Shown here in pieces: positions 1 through 16,127 of a stretch of DNA of 64,000 nucleotides. The stretch is taken from contig OX246741.1 of the NCBI GenBank assembly GCA_945910005.1, positions 12,910,890 to 12,974,889 on the forward strand, read 5' to 3'. The translations under genes were made by a program, and so were the position numbers. Each line of letters starts with the position of its first letter. The stretch's first letter is position 1. This DNA comes from Isoperla grammatica. Taxonomy: Eukaryota > Arthropoda > Insecta > Plecoptera > Perlodidae. Below the pieces are notes generated by a model, which worked only from the letters and a program-made list of their open reading frames with translations, was not told the DNA's origin and did not search any database.

Positions 1-426
1 ACACCCTAATATACCTAGTTAGTCACCTGAAGAGGGGCACATAGGGTAAAGCTGGTGTGCACCCTACAACAGGGATTCCTACAAAAAATTATTAAAGTTA
101 TTACCATATAACTTGTAGCCTTCATTTTGTAAACTAGGAAAACGCTCTGTTTGACGCGTTGATAAGCGAGCGCGTCAATATCTACGAACTTTCTGGCGAA
201 AAGACTTCAATGCTAATACAAACAACAATTAACAACAATTCAAGAATGCGCATTGCAAAATTTTTTCTATTTTCCATAGCTATTATACTTCCCGACATTG
301 TTGTATGCAGTGCAATGTGCGTTGCTAAGAATTTTCGTGGTCATGTTTTCAACACGGTCCGCCACCGTTACTAACACTTATTGACAGCAATAGAAATGTA
401 ATTTCTGCCTCTAATACGTATTGGAT
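1..426. other. Unassigned left flank
   Basis: AT-rich sequence with no recognisable gene. A 71-codon frame at 159-374 has a hydrophobic stretch but no domain, no splice context and no other coding support. Nothing else is seen here. Confidence 0.5.
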
Positions 427-682
427 CGCGTTTACATTAGTATATTCGTGACCGGACAAAATTTTACTATAAGATAGCCACCTCACATTTTGCCGTTACT
501 GCGTTTTAGAAAAATATTTTCGAGTAACTTTCGTGTAACTTTGCCAATATTTATCAGATCGCCATTACATTAACATATTCGTGACCGGAAAAATCTGTAA
601 AAAAATCTGGCTATCTCACATTTTGCCGCCATTTTGTTTCAGAAAAATATTTTGCAGTAACTATGGTGTAACTTTGTAACTT
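427..682 (+). repeat. Diverged tandem pair of a ~120-bp dispersed repeat
   Basis: Two copies, about 427-543 and 560-680, share the blocks 'tattcgtgaccgga', 'ctcacattttgccg', 'agaaaaatatttt' and 'gtgtaactttg' in the same order. A third copy lies on the opposite strand near 43808-43895. This is an interspersed repeat of unknown class. The LTR retrotransposon at 706 starts just after the second copy. Confidence 0.6.
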
Positions 683-701
683 TTCGAACGATTTTGCCTC
701 A

Positions 702-705
702 AAAC
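702..705. repeat. Target-site duplication, left (AAAC)
   Basis: AAAC abuts the first base of the 5' LTR and is repeated at 5247-5250 right after the 3' LTR. Four bases is typical for Ty3/Gypsy integration. A 5-bp reading (AAAAC) is possible if the LTR ends one base earlier. Confidence 0.75.
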
Positions 706-857
706 TGTGGCGGCTTGCCAGGCGGTGGGTCCGCAACAATCGAGGAAGAACAAATAAAATGTTTTGCTAATCAGTTTGTAACCAGGGGCTGATATAAAGA
801 CACGATAATAAATTTAGTTAAATTTGGTTCTTTATAATTTATCTTATAAAAACCATA
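706..857 (+). repeat. 5' LTR (152 bp)
   Basis: Starts TGTGGCGG and ends ACCATA, so it has the usual TG start but lacks the canonical CA end. It contains a TATA box (TATAAA, 793-798) and two AATAAA-type signals (753-758 and 807-812), so promoter and polyadenylation functions probably both sit in this very short LTR. It is identical to the copy at 5095-5246. Confidence 0.93.
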
Positions 858-858
858 T

Positions 859-876
859 TGGTGACCCCGACGTGAT
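859..876 (+). promoter_or_regulatory. Minus-strand primer-binding site for tRNA-Trp
   Basis: TGGTGACCCCGACGTGAT lies one base after the LTR. It is an 18-base complement of the CCA-tailed 3' end of animal tRNA-Trp, whose gene ends ATCACGTCGGGGTCA (recalled from known animal tRNAs, not searched). This is where reverse transcription would begin. Confidence 0.88.
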
Positions 877-926
877 CTGATTTGAATAAGACTAATACCT
901 TCTGATCTGTCGATAATCAATTTTAA
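877..926 (+). promoter_or_regulatory. Short untranslated leader before gag
   Basis: Fifty bases between the primer site and the gag ATG, the likely place for a packaging signal. No upstream ATG is present in this stretch. Confidence 0.5.
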
Positions 927-1702
927 ATGGAAGCACCTACAAACGACACAAGAGTGGACCGAGTGAGTTTGAGGCTGCCGCCGTTCTGGCCAGAGAAACC
1001 GGCGCTGTGGTTCGCCCAATTGGAAGCACAATTCGCGCTAAGTGGCATCACTCAGGACACTACCCAGTTTTACCATGTGCTAGCCCAATTGGACAGCAAA
1101 TATGCGGCAGAAGTGGAGGACATAATAATCAATCCACCCGCGACAAGCAAGTACAGCACCTTAAAGTCGGAGCTGATCTCGCGGCTATCGGCTACACAGA
1201 GCTCACGCATGCGCCAATTGCTAGAACGGGAGGAGCTCGGTGACCGTACACCATCACAGTTTTTAAGACATTTACGGGCATTTAGCGAAACGGCACTTCC
1301 AGACGAGCTACTACGGACATTGTGGCTCGGCCGCCTTCCATTAAGAATGCAGGACATATTAGCCGCATCGCCGACAACTGAGCTGGGAGCCCTTGCGAAG
1401 TTAGCTGATAAGATTTGTGACAACTCTACTGGACCGCGGGTCGCCGCTGTGGCTACCGAGGCAGATGTTCGAATTCAAGAGTTGTCACAACAGTTGGAGT
1501 CCCTGACTGCCAGTGTCGCCGCGCTCAGTGATGATCGATTCCAGGGCCGTCGTCAGCGTTCAAGGTCACGCAACAGGGCCCAATCACCAGCAGGCACGAC
1601 CACTGACAGAAGATTTTGTTGGTACCACGCTACTTTCGGAAACCTCGCTCGCCACTGTATACCTCCATGTAAGTACCAGGAAAACAGTCGGGGCGGTCAG
1701 TA

Positions 1703-1703
<1 letters not shown>
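927..1703 (+). CDS. gag: Gag, CsRn1-type nucleocapsid polyprotein
   Basis: A 258-residue Gag. The first 100 residues have the pattern typical of arthropod CsRn1-group Gag ([20 protein letters not shown] near residues 16-35, then [27 protein letters not shown]). This is a capsid-like helical domain that would assemble the RNA-packaging particle in the cytoplasm. An SR/RR-rich basic stretch follows near residues 205-220. At residues 231-248 is one zinc knuckle of the form CX2HX9CX3C (C231, H234, C244, C248), a hallmark of this clade. The start is the first ATG after the primer site. The stop TAA shares a base with the pol ATG (TAATG). No frameshift or internal stop is seen, so it appears functional. 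Confidence 0.93.
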
Positions 1704-5146
<3,443 letters not shown>

Positions 5147-5246
5147 AATGTTTTGCTAATCAGTTTGTAACCAGGGGCTGATATAAAGACACGATAATAA
5201 ATTTAGTTAAATTTGGTTCTTTATAATTTATCTTATAAAAACCATA

Positions 5247-5250
5247 AAAC
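5247..5250. repeat. Target-site duplication, right (AAAC)
   Basis: Matches 702-705 and closes the retrotransposon insertion. Confidence 0.75.
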
Positions 5251-5333
5251 TATACACTTTCAATCCACATCGAGGCTTGTGGATGGTCCAAATTTCAAGT
5301 TGATCGGACTTTCCGTTCGACCGCTATCGACGG

Positions 5334-5337
<4 letters not shown>

Positions 5338-5380
<43 letters not shown>
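5338..5380 (+). repeat. Poly(A) run of 43
   Basis: An uninterrupted A tract in host flank sequence between 'gacggacat' and 'cagaacgaag'. It may be the tail of an old retroposed segment or a slippage expansion. No element body is identified. Confidence 0.8.
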
Positions 5381-5381
<1 letters not shown>

Positions 5382-5461
5382 AGAACGAAGTGCCATAAGA
5401 GTCAAGTGGAAACGCTCGCTTCGCTCGCTTAAAAATACCTTATAACTCAGGTTATACATAT

Positions 5462-5989
5462 TTTCTATCTATACATTTTTTAAATTGGTCCTCTAAAATT
5501 TGTATATCTGAGTTTTCACTCAAACTGAATTTGCACATTTATTTCTTCTTCGAATGCATGTGGTCACAAATCGATTCTAACCAGAAAGGCATGTGTATTT
5601 TTGTACAAATAAGATGATTGAAATACGTAGTGTAGCGTATTTAAACGTGTCTATAAAAACCGACTACTATGTACATATATAATAAAACTTTTTTTCTCTT
5701 TTCTCTTTGATTTATGTATACAGTATATGGCATGCATTTCAATCATCTTATTTGTACAAAAATACACATGCCTTTCTGGTTAGAATCGATTTGTGACCAC
5801 ATGCATTCGAAGAAGAAATAAATGTGCAAATTCAGTTTGAGTGAAAACTCAGATATACAAATTTTAGAGGACCAATTTAAAAAATCTATAGATAGAAATA
5901 AATCAAAGAGAAAAGAGAAAAAAAGTTTTATTATATATGTACATAGTAGTCGGTTTTTATAGACACGTTTAAATACGCTACACTACGTA
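5462..5989. repeat. Interlocked inverted repeat, order A B A' B'
   Basis: Block A is 5462-5624 (163 bp) and block B is 5624-5715 (92 bp). A 20-bp spacer (5716-5735) follows, then A' (5736-5898), the reverse complement of A with one mismatch seen, and B' (5898-5989), an exact reverse complement of B. A simple palindrome would end B' A'. Here the blocks are swapped, with one-base overlaps at both block joins. Read in reverse complement, the right half is B followed by A, which is AB opened at a different point. No ORF, hammerhead core or TIR is seen. Confidence 0.9.
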
Positions 5990-7080
5990 AGAAGTAGGGA
6001 TGTAATATGTTCATAGACACTGATGTAAAATAGCAGAGAATAATGTAATAAATACACCTCTATTAAGAACATTAATGACAAGAAAACAAGATAACGATAA
6101 GACCAAGAATATTGATTTTGTTATTGTAACTTTTACTATAATTTATTGTGGCTGTAGTGTTCCTTTAAAAAAAAAATAAAGAAACTACATTTATAATAAC
6201 TCCCATCCATTCTTAGCGAGAATAAAAGAAATCAAGACAATTATTTCTTCAAAACAAATTTCTAAGGAAACCAGAAACCTATGTAGCCAAAATGAAAATG
6301 TTAATTTTTAATCACGATTAAAAACTTTCACTTTGTTTGATGTAACAATAATATCCACACAAACAAAATCTTCTAACTTAATTTTCTGATGTTATTTTAA
6401 TCCCCTCAGATAGACGCACGGAAGAATTTCTCAGGAAGATTCGGAACTGCTAAACATTACCGTCACTTCTGAAACTTCATTATGTTTGTTTTGAATAATT
6501 TAATGACGCCCCCCCTCCCCCCCCCCCCGCCCCTTTTTACCCTCATCCCCCAACCGCTCAATGCGAGTCTGAGCTGCATAAACAATTTCTTATCTTGATC
6601 TCTTCGCAATTCGGTTTGTCGAGGCTTTCCGTGGAGTTAATTGTTGCGTGAAGGCGGATAAGACGGAGTTAAGAACCTAAGACTTAAGCCAGTAAGTCGG
6701 TCGGTTGGTGGGAAAATTAAATTTAACAAATGAAACGATTTCGTGTTGGTAATTAAGTGAAGGTGATATTGTTAAGATTCACGTTTTGGAGGGGTTGGAT
6801 TCGATTAACATGTCGTTAATTTGTGAGTGAAACCTATGGAAACAGATTTATCTAGTATTCAAAATGTTACAGTATGACGTGAGCCGAGAACAATACTTTT
6901 GCTGAACGAAAAAAATAAAACGACTGCCGCAAAAATGAAACGCACGAGAAAGTTGATGATTTTAGTCGAATTTTAAAAACGTTTCATAGAATTTCAAAAA
7001 TGTTAATTAATTTATTATCAGCGAGTTTTGTTTAAAACGTTAAGTGTTTTATTTAAATGTATCTCCTGGTCTAACAGTCT
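5990..7080. other. Unassigned AT-rich stretch
   Basis: No coding support. It contains a C-rich run at 6509-6534 (12 consecutive C at 6517-6528). Confidence 0.5.
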
Positions 7081-7082
7081 TA

Positions 7083-7223
7083 GGGCCGTATGCACAGTCA
7101 AGTGTCAAGTTATGTACCGGATTTGTTGCTATGGAATTGTTTTATTACATGCTATGTTCCTGAAGAAGAACAAACTCCATAGCAACCATAAACAAATCAC
7201 ATACTTGACTATGCATGCCGCCC
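7083..7223. mobile_element. MITE copy 1, ~141 bp, TA target duplication
   Basis: The left end GGGCCGTATGCACAGTCAAG matches the reverse complement of the right end at about 18 of 20 positions, and the arms continue inward (GTTGCTATGGA on both sides). It is flanked by TA at 7081-7082 and 7224-7225, as for Tc1/mariner-type elements. A homologous copy lies at 54951-55077. It has no coding capacity. Confidence 0.75.
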
Positions 7224-7225
7224 TA

Positions 7226-8055
7226 AGTTTCACGAAGGATTTTATTATTATAATCGATTGGAAATCAATGCGAAACAAATGCCATGCTATAATTGTATTT
7301 TTATTTTATAAAAATTAAAATGTAAGTAAATGGATACGTAAATGTAAACATAAATACACTTAATAAAATATGAGAATTCTTCAATCAAATATTTCAAATT
7401 TATATTATATTTCACTTTTCTTGAGAAACACACAAAATGGCAAAATTCTTGCGTTTTTAATCTTGGCAGTATAGTAAGTCCTACCTCTGCTAAACGAAAA
7501 ACAATTATCGATCAAAATATGTTATACAATAACTTACACATTTATTTTCTATAGTTGTGTTTATTTACTTTGTCGTTTTCTCTGTCAGTCAAGATTGCCG
7601 AAATTTTATGAGAGAGTCGCAGTTATCTATATCCAAGGCCACAAAACTATTTGACTATTCACTACAGTTCAACATTTCTCAGGACTGAGTTTTTGATGTG
7701 AAAACGTTCCAAAACTATAAAGCACTACGATTTACATAGGTAGGTACGATACAAACTTTCCACTACTTGTCACGCACAAGTTACAGTGCCTGTATATTCG
7801 TATATACTTTAAACATCTCCCCTCAAGCTACAAGTCAGTCACTCACACTTGAGTGCGGCTCTGCCACTTTGAAGGTGATGTTGCTTGAAAGACTGTGATG
7901 TAGCTTGAAAGACTTCCCGAAGGATGTTCAAGTTTCAGACATGGGATCAGAGCTATGGGCGAGAACACAAATAAGCTGCCTACTATAGCAGTCCAATATC
8001 CATCAACGCTCGGTATTGGAAATAACAGTAGAACCACATTCTCATGTAATCCGTT
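7226..8055. other. Unassigned stretch
   Basis: AT-rich; no gene, RNA or clear repeat recognised. Confidence 0.5.
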
Positions 8056-8300
8056 TATCAAGGGATGACCAAATGCAATTTACACTTGAGACAGTTGGAA
8101 GTTGAAAGGTTTCTATAAAAAAAAAGTTGTATCTATCAAGGGATGACCAATCTTGATTTACACTTTGAGAAAGTTGTAAGTTTAAAGGTGTACATATAAA
8201 AGAGTTCAATGTTCGTGAAACATTTACCAAGGGTTGAACAACTGAAATGCACATAGACATGTTTTCAATAGAATCAATCGAGGTGGGTCCCTCCAAGGGG
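8056..8300 (+). repeat. Diverged tandem repeat, unit ~80-90 bp
   Basis: The phrase 'tatcaagggatgacca' recurs at 8056 and 8133, with degraded forms at 8225 and about 8295. Between them are shared blocks 'tttacact', 'agttg' and 'aaaggt'. One more relative, 'tcaagggatgaacaag', is at about 8625, followed by a similar 'aaaggtttc'. Confidence 0.6.
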
Positions 8301-9044
8301 TGACCGGCGCCCGCAACGAGGGCGCACGTGAATATCTTTATCACCCTATTTCTCATTCATCATATTCTTGCTCACTATTCCTCTTTATTATGTTTCTGTC
8401 TCTCTTCTCATTCATTCCGGCTCTCTTTCGGGTCCAAACGCCCCCCCCTCCCCCTACCTATACTCCCTAACCCCCTAAACGATTTCATCTACGGTCTACC
8501 CCTTTAAGACGACCCCAACGACTTGTGATAAATCTGATTCGTCCAAAATTATGTGATTACGTCGTCAAATAAATCATGTTTAATAATTCAAAAGAAAAGT
8601 TTATCATTGGTTTGGAATCGTACATCAAGGGATGAACAAGTTAACCTAAACGATTTTGAGAACATTCACCTTTAAAAGGTTTCAATTTAATAAAAAAATT
8701 CCACATTGGAAAGTTACACCACATAGTAATTATGCCTCCGTACTTTCTAGAATGCATAGTTCGATAATATCAATAGATATCGAATCGTATCATTCATTGT
8801 ATTTCACCGTCGTGTATCCCTGGTTGTTAAAAATGTCCACGCCAAAAAATCTTAACTTAGCGAGTTACGCATACTTCGAAGAAGCTTCACGAAGCTTTTG
8901 TACACCCTTGTAGGGAGCTTTCAATTTCTAATACAACGTTTGAAGCTTACCAGGGTGGCGTTAAGATGACCTCAAGTCTCGTGCCCGAGCCGAGAAGAGC
9001 TTTCAACCGCCAGCACGCTTCACTGAACATACATACATACCTGA
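8301..9044. other. Unassigned stretch with outlying repeat unit
   Basis: CT-rich at 8380-8480. It holds one isolated unit of the 8056 repeat near 8625. No coding evidence. Confidence 0.45.
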
Positions 9045-9560
9045 AACAGAGAGAAGGAGTTATGAGTAAACACAACACTACAGTACAGTACAGTAAATAC
9101 AAGAATGTTTATATGGTCAAACAGAAAGTAAGTACATATTAAATAATGGGTTGTGTTCAAACATGAAAATGTGAGGAACATAATGTAACATTCATGTTAA
9201 GGCAAAGAGAAGGAATTACGAAGGACTAAGAAGTAAGTACATTAGTACAGTATGGTTAATTCAACACATTTGTTTACACGGTCAAACAGGAGGAATTTAC
9301 TTAATAAATAATTGCTTGTTATAATGTTATCATACATGAAAATGTACGGAATACCATTCACGTAAATACCTACAGCTGAGAAGAAATTATGAAGGACCAA
9401 CAAACAAATACAAAAGTCCAGTTCTATAAATAAAATACGTTTGTTTAGATGGTCAAACAGGAACGGTATAGTTATTAAATAATAAAGTATTATCAAACAC
9501 AAACATATTTGGTGTGTAACATTCACGTACGTTATGCGGCATAAATAAATCAAGAGTAGG
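9045..9560 (+). repeat. Tandem repeat, unit ~165-171 bp, three copies
   Basis: 'GGTCAAACAG' recurs at 9115, 9280 and 9451. In each unit it is followed by a 'ttaaataat' block, then 'atgaaaatgt' and 'aacattcacgt'. The unit length is near nucleosomal and satellite-like. A degraded piece (tgtttacatgg) appears near 9795. Confidence 0.7.
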
Positions 9561-11121
9561 TGAGCATACGCATTTATACTCTTACAACACTTCTGCACAA
9601 ATTGTTGGACCCCAAAACGGTTTCTGTTCGCTATTTCTCATAAACATGTTGCCTATTGATTCATAAGCAAAAACATAATAGGGTGAGTGCAGGAGAGTTC
9701 TTAGTGTTATGCAATGTTGTGTCTGACACTTGATTTACGTGTGCAGGCGAGTGAACGTGGTAGTTGTGAAAAGTTGACAGGTAAATAGAAGAGTGTTTAC
9801 ATGGCCATACATAAATCAACTCACTAGAAAATTAGTTTATCACACGTGATTTCTTTATTTCTGCATTTAAAAAACTTCTACAACATCTATACTAAACCAT
9901 CGAGAATGGATGCGTGCAGTCCAGTCCACACGTAGGTACCTACAAAAAAACTAAGACTAATTACCATCCCGTTCAAGTACTCCACACCTTTCAAAGTGTT
10001 TGACTATACTAAACTCAATTTCCCTCAGTACAACGGTGAGTTCTTTCACTGCACCATGATTAAATTCCCCCAAGAAGACCTCAAGCCCAACCTTTGTATA
10101 AACAGCGCGTGTGTTGCATCGGACAGGCCTGTCGAGTGGACCAGCTAGACTCAGCTCAATCCCGCAAGTAAATGTAGTTTGAGTTAGTGAATGGATCTCT
10201 CAGGTGAATGTATACACTGTAAATTACTAATCAACACCGACAATGCAGCTCCAAGCACGCTTCGAGCAATCTCCACGAGACAGCGGAGAACGTAAGAAGC
10301 TTATTCACTTGATCCACTCTCAACCAATCCAAATAGACAACCGAGTAGTTGTGATAAGTTTTCATTCATTTGGTACTACTGCTAAGAGCGGAAATATAGC
10401 GATGGGATGAAGGCGTATTTTACGCGTTGTGTAGGAGAGTTTAGAAAGTTTGTATTAAGGTTTTCATCTTCGAAGGAAAAGATAGCTGTTTCTGCACTCG
10501 GAAACAATTTGACACATTTTGTCAATACATACGATTGACTGACAAACAAAGTCATACCAATATACGGTTTCACCAATATTTTAGGCCTAGATAACCCGTT
10601 AACCGGAGAGTTTCTTTGAATAAACTTGGCGACTGGGAAAAGACACCGTGCGTTTTATATTTTATGTTTGTTAAAACCGAGATGATTAAACTGGAGATTA
10701 ATAAAGTTTGGTGAATTCGGACCTAACTCGTCTAGTCTAAACGAATTTTTACATACTAAGATTTTTAGAATTTACATACAAAAGTAGTAAACGTCTCAGT
10801 TATTAATTACATTCATAAGTAAAAACGTATACACATGTAATTCCTTTCACATTAAAAGCATTGAAAATATATAATATATTCACATATATGATAATATACA
10901 TGTGATATTTAGGATGTATTAGAACATAAACAAATATTAACGATTACAATGTTATTAACAAAATGAAGGCGTATCAAAATATGTTACTGTGAATCGTACC
11001 AACAATCTTCCCTGTTCGAAATAGTGATTTGTGATAAAGATTTATTCATTATAGATACATTGTATCTAAAATGTTTTAGCACTTATTTGTAATAAACCAG
11101 TAAAAACGATTTTCTGAATTG
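9561..11121. other. Unassigned stretch
   Basis: No supported gene or RNA. Only short open frames without coding character. Confidence 0.5.
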
Positions 11122-11310
11122 ATCTAGAGAGCCAGGATTACTTCTATCCAAGGGTCCTTGATAGATCAATGACAACAATGCTCATCAATAACAACTAGTT
11201 TTCAATTGTTATTTAAAAGTGCATTTTTCATTGTTGTACATTGTTATCATTGAAGATCCAGAGGGCCATGATTAATTCTATCTAAGTTTCATAGATCTAT
11301 TCTGAAAAAA
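11122..11310 (+). repeat. Diverged ~135-bp duplication
   Basis: 'gatctagagagccaggatta...ttctatc' at about 11121 and 'gatccagagggccatgatta...ttctatc' at about 11255 are two copies of one unit. Each is followed by a 'atagatc' block and 'acaatg'. Confidence 0.5.
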
Positions 11311-11805
11311 GTATATTGACTACAATGCCCCAATGCGTCATTGTTACGTTTTTAGTACCTACAACAACGCAGGCTCGGCCAAATGAGTTCGACAAACCTC
11401 CGCTAGGGGAGTTCAGAACATTATGCTGGGATATGATGCACGTTTCAATAATATCGTGAATTTGGTGTTTTTGTTCGTTATTATTATGAGCAGTGTTTTA
11501 TTTTCTAAAAGCTACACAAATATTCAATACTCGGTGATTTAGGTAATAATTGGGTGCTCACATTTCCATTGAATTAATTGTAATTAAACGTCAGTTGTAA
11601 TTTTCTCGTTTATCCTTAATTAATAACCTGATCTAAAATTTGTTTCAACGTATGTAAATGGTTCGCTATTTGCTTCATATAAACAAAACTGATATGTACA
11701 TTCTAGAATATGATAAATGAAAAAAAAAATTACCCCCGTTCAAGCACTGCTATGTTGTAATAAACTGATGGTAAATGTCACGTTTAAATCATATTTTATG
11801 TTGCA

Positions 11806-12710
<905 letters not shown>

Positions 12711-13740
12711 TCTTAAAATATCTCAAATATGTCTTAACATATCTTAAGTGTGCCTTAACATGTTTGAAATATGACGACTTAAAATGTCTTAAGACGTATC
12801 CAAAATATGTCTTAAAGACGTCTTTACATGTCATATCTAAAATATGTCTTACCATATCTTAAGTGTGTCCAAACATGTTTGAAATATGACGACTTACAAT
12901 GTCTTAAGACGTATCTAAAATATGTCTTAAAGGGGTTCTCACCCGCTAGATTTATTTTTTACCATATGATCTACTGCACCACACCAATCAATAATGATCC
13001 ATTAAACATCGCAAGTTGAAACCTGTGAATTGTTATTAATTAATGAAATTTCTGGTTAACTGCCGCGGCGACTGTTGGTGTCAGCCGGCTTTTGGTGCGA
13101 GTGTACTCGAAGCGATATATCTAGACGGCCTTGGTGTACTCCATTCGACACCGCATAGCAGACCGCGTTCATTGTGCATGCGTTGACTATTTCCCCTCCC
13201 AATACTACTACTCTCTCTCTCTCTCACTCTCTCTCTCTCGCTTGGCTTACTTGACACCAACTCGACAGTCGACACCCGCCGACTCGACGTGCACAGCAAC
13301 GCACAGCAACGCTCAAAACGAAATGGAGCACCCGATTACACATCTTTATTTTGTACCTGAACGGAAGCTCCGATTACAAAACCAAAATATACGAAATACG
13401 CAGAAAAGAAAGACGCAGCGAAAAGTATTACATCATTTTTTTTTTGGAGCAGAATCCTCCAAGGTCCCAAGGCATACAGGTCGTCCCAATGCTATTTCTT
13501 ATGGGAGATTTTCGCCGATGGGACCTAGCTCGAAAATCACTAACTTTGATATTTTTCCCCCGGGTTATGGTGAACCCGATTTCTTTTCATTTAGTCGCTA
13601 ATTTCATAGCTAATCAGCCTTAGTTAAACATATTTTTTTGGTGTAGCGGGTGAGAACCCCTTTAAAGATGTCCAAAACATGTCTTTAAAATGTCTCTAAA
13701 ATGTCTAAAACTGATCTTAACGTATGGGATACGTGTCTTG
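12711..13740 (+). repeat. ATGTCTTAA-based tandem array, split by an insertion
   Basis: Two long units (about 12720-12830 and 12835-12930) are built from repeated 'atgtcttaa' and 'aaacatgtttgaaatatgac' blocks. The array resumes at 13662 with 'ttaaagatgtcc' and decays by about 13740. The interruption is the TTAA-flanked element at 12931-13661. Confidence 0.75.
12931..13661. mobile_element. 731-bp non-autonomous DNA transposon with TTAA duplication
   Basis: Perfect 18-bp terminal inverted repeats, AGGGGTTCTCACCCGCTA, at 12931-12948 and 13644-13661. TTAA lies directly outside both ends (12927-12930 and 13662-13665), as for piggyBac-type insertions. The host tandem array reads 'atgtcttaaagatgtc' across the junction once the element and one TTAA are removed, matching its neighbours. 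The inside is GC-richer, has a CT microsatellite (13211-13240), and an open frame at 13131-13601 with no transposase motif. It is probably mobilised in trans. Confidence 0.88.
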
Positions 13741-15289
13741 TTATAAACACTTGTGACGTTCTTGTTCGGAAACTATATCACTGCTCATTATATACCTGAA
13801 TTATCACATGCATGCATGGAGCGAAACTTTCCCGCACTGGAGCAGAAAGTTACCTCTAAGTGCTACAAGTTTCCAACTTGAACGGTGTTAACTAATAACA
13901 ATGTGTTGAAGGAGAAACTGAACAATTAAGGAAGCCAACGAACTCCTTTGATGAAAACGTGAGCATTCAACTGGTGAAATATGTCATGGGCTTTCGCGGC
14001 CCGATTCACTGTTAATTCTTGTCTGACTGGAAACGTTGCGTCTAAATTGTCATTTACGGTAAAAAGTTTTGGACTGATTGTGCAGTACATCTTTAGAGTT
14101 ATTAAAGACAGACACGCACACACTGACAGAAGCTACTCGACACAGTCTTAAGTTCTGTAGGTGACTGACGATGCACTGTGCACTCATCCCGAAACTGTAG
14201 ATTTGAAATTAAAATTGAATCAGCGTGAAAAAGCCTGTCACTAATTAATTGTTCCTGCATAAATAGTTACAGCAATAGTTAATTGTACATGAACAATATA
14301 AATAAATGGCAAAAATTGTTATAGTTGCATTACATTTGAGCACATTATAATAATTGTTTAAAAAAAAAATATATTTTTTGAAATTATAAATAATAATTAA
14401 AGTTTTTATGTTCAAGTTTACGTGGAAAGATTTGATATCAATACAATACCTTATTAATTTAACAAGTTGTAGGGTTCGTTCAATCTAAGATTTTTCGAGT
14501 AACTGTTGCAAACTTTCATATTGTGGTCGACTGGATTCTCTGAAAACTTTCCGGTGTCTCAACGTTCACACTGGAGAGTTTCATTTTCTCAACGGCAAAT
14601 AACTTGATTAGTTATTTCACCCAACACTTAAAAATAAACGCAATATCGTTTTTTTTTTTCAAGTGAGACTCAGAGTGTTCAGTAGTGTCATAACCACGCC
14701 TTAATTGGAAAAGCGCAAGAAAGGAAGAGAAAATATAAGACGTCGTTCTGTTTTCAATTACGAAGCAAGACAGCAATAGCAATACAACTATCTTCATAGC
14801 TGTAAAGACATGTTGAACTCGCGATAGGATTTCCAACAACATATCTGAAAAAGATGGAATGAGAGTCGTTGAAAGTAATGTTTACACTTTTATCACATCT
14901 TTAAACCTGAAATATTTCAAGGTCAGAGAAAAAAGTAACGACTTTTTAAATAACTTCTGCTTGTATTACAAATAATTAAATTTTTTTGTTACATTTAATC
15001 CGGAATGTCTAAATATTGTTTATTTTTTGAGCACTTGTTTTATGTGCTTGGTTTTAAGATTGAACTCAAAATTAAGCAAGGTAATTTTAAATTATTTGAA
15101 AGACTTGCCGGTATGTTTCACTTTTATTATATATATTTTTTTTCACATTTCTTCTTCATGTTCTTTCATATTTATTTACTTTTTTTATTATTAATATAAC
15201 GCATCAACACTTGATTTTATTTTATTTTATTTCTCAATTACTTTTTATTGTTCTTGATATTTTTTATAGTAGCTAGTAGTCATTGTTAT
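13741..15289. other. Unassigned stretch
   Basis: AT-rich. No gene, RNA or clear repeat found. Confidence 0.5.
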
Positions 15290-15402
15290 TTATGATTTCA
15301 TTATTATTAATTCTTTGCATGGCCTAGTTTTATTTAAACTTCTTCTTTGTAAATGAGTTTTTATAACTGAATAGGATAGACATTAAATAAATAAATAAAT
15401 AC
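15290..15402 (+). mobile_element. Possible LINE 3' end with TAAA tail
   Basis: 'gcatggcctagttttatttaa' leads to 'gaataggatagacattaaataaataaataaa', the layout of an invertebrate non-LTR 3' UTR with a short TAAA tail. A similar 'gataggcattaaataaataaa' occurs at 58073-58093. No coding part is recognised. Confidence 0.35.
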
Positions 15403-15880
15403 TTATGACTTTTTGGTTTCCGTAGACTATTACGGAACGTGCAAAACCACCCAAGACAGCAATCTTCCACATCTCCAATCCAATCTATTCCACAGAGTTA
15501 TATTAGTAAGAAAGATGTTCTTTACCAACAAACAACATTTCATACGAACAAAGTAAATTCTCCTCTTAAATACCGTAAACCATAAAATCTTCATTAAAGT
15601 GAGTTCGGAAAATTTACTCACGGTTACCCTTTTAACTCACGATTTTTTCATTTCGTTTCACTCAAAATATAAGGCACGATTATCGTACATAATTGGAACG
15701 ATCAGAAGCTTAGGTGGGCGAAACTTAAAAGTTGGAGAGTTTGAAAGTAAGGCATATATTTGATCATTTGAACTTCTTTTGAAGAAAGTTAATAACGCAC
15801 AAGAACAACTTGAGGCCTGCAAGTGACTTATTGATAAAATAGATCCGAAATATGATTTAGAGGGAGAACATCATGTTTTT

Positions 15881-16127
<247 letters not shown>

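Noticed and set aside
5462..5989. Hammerhead ribozyme or retrozyme in the A B A' B' structure
   Set aside because: No CTGANGA...GAAA core was found on either strand.
13131..13601. 156-codon frame inside the TTAA element as a transposase
   Set aside because: It has no catalytic motif and is far too short for a piggyBac-type transposase.
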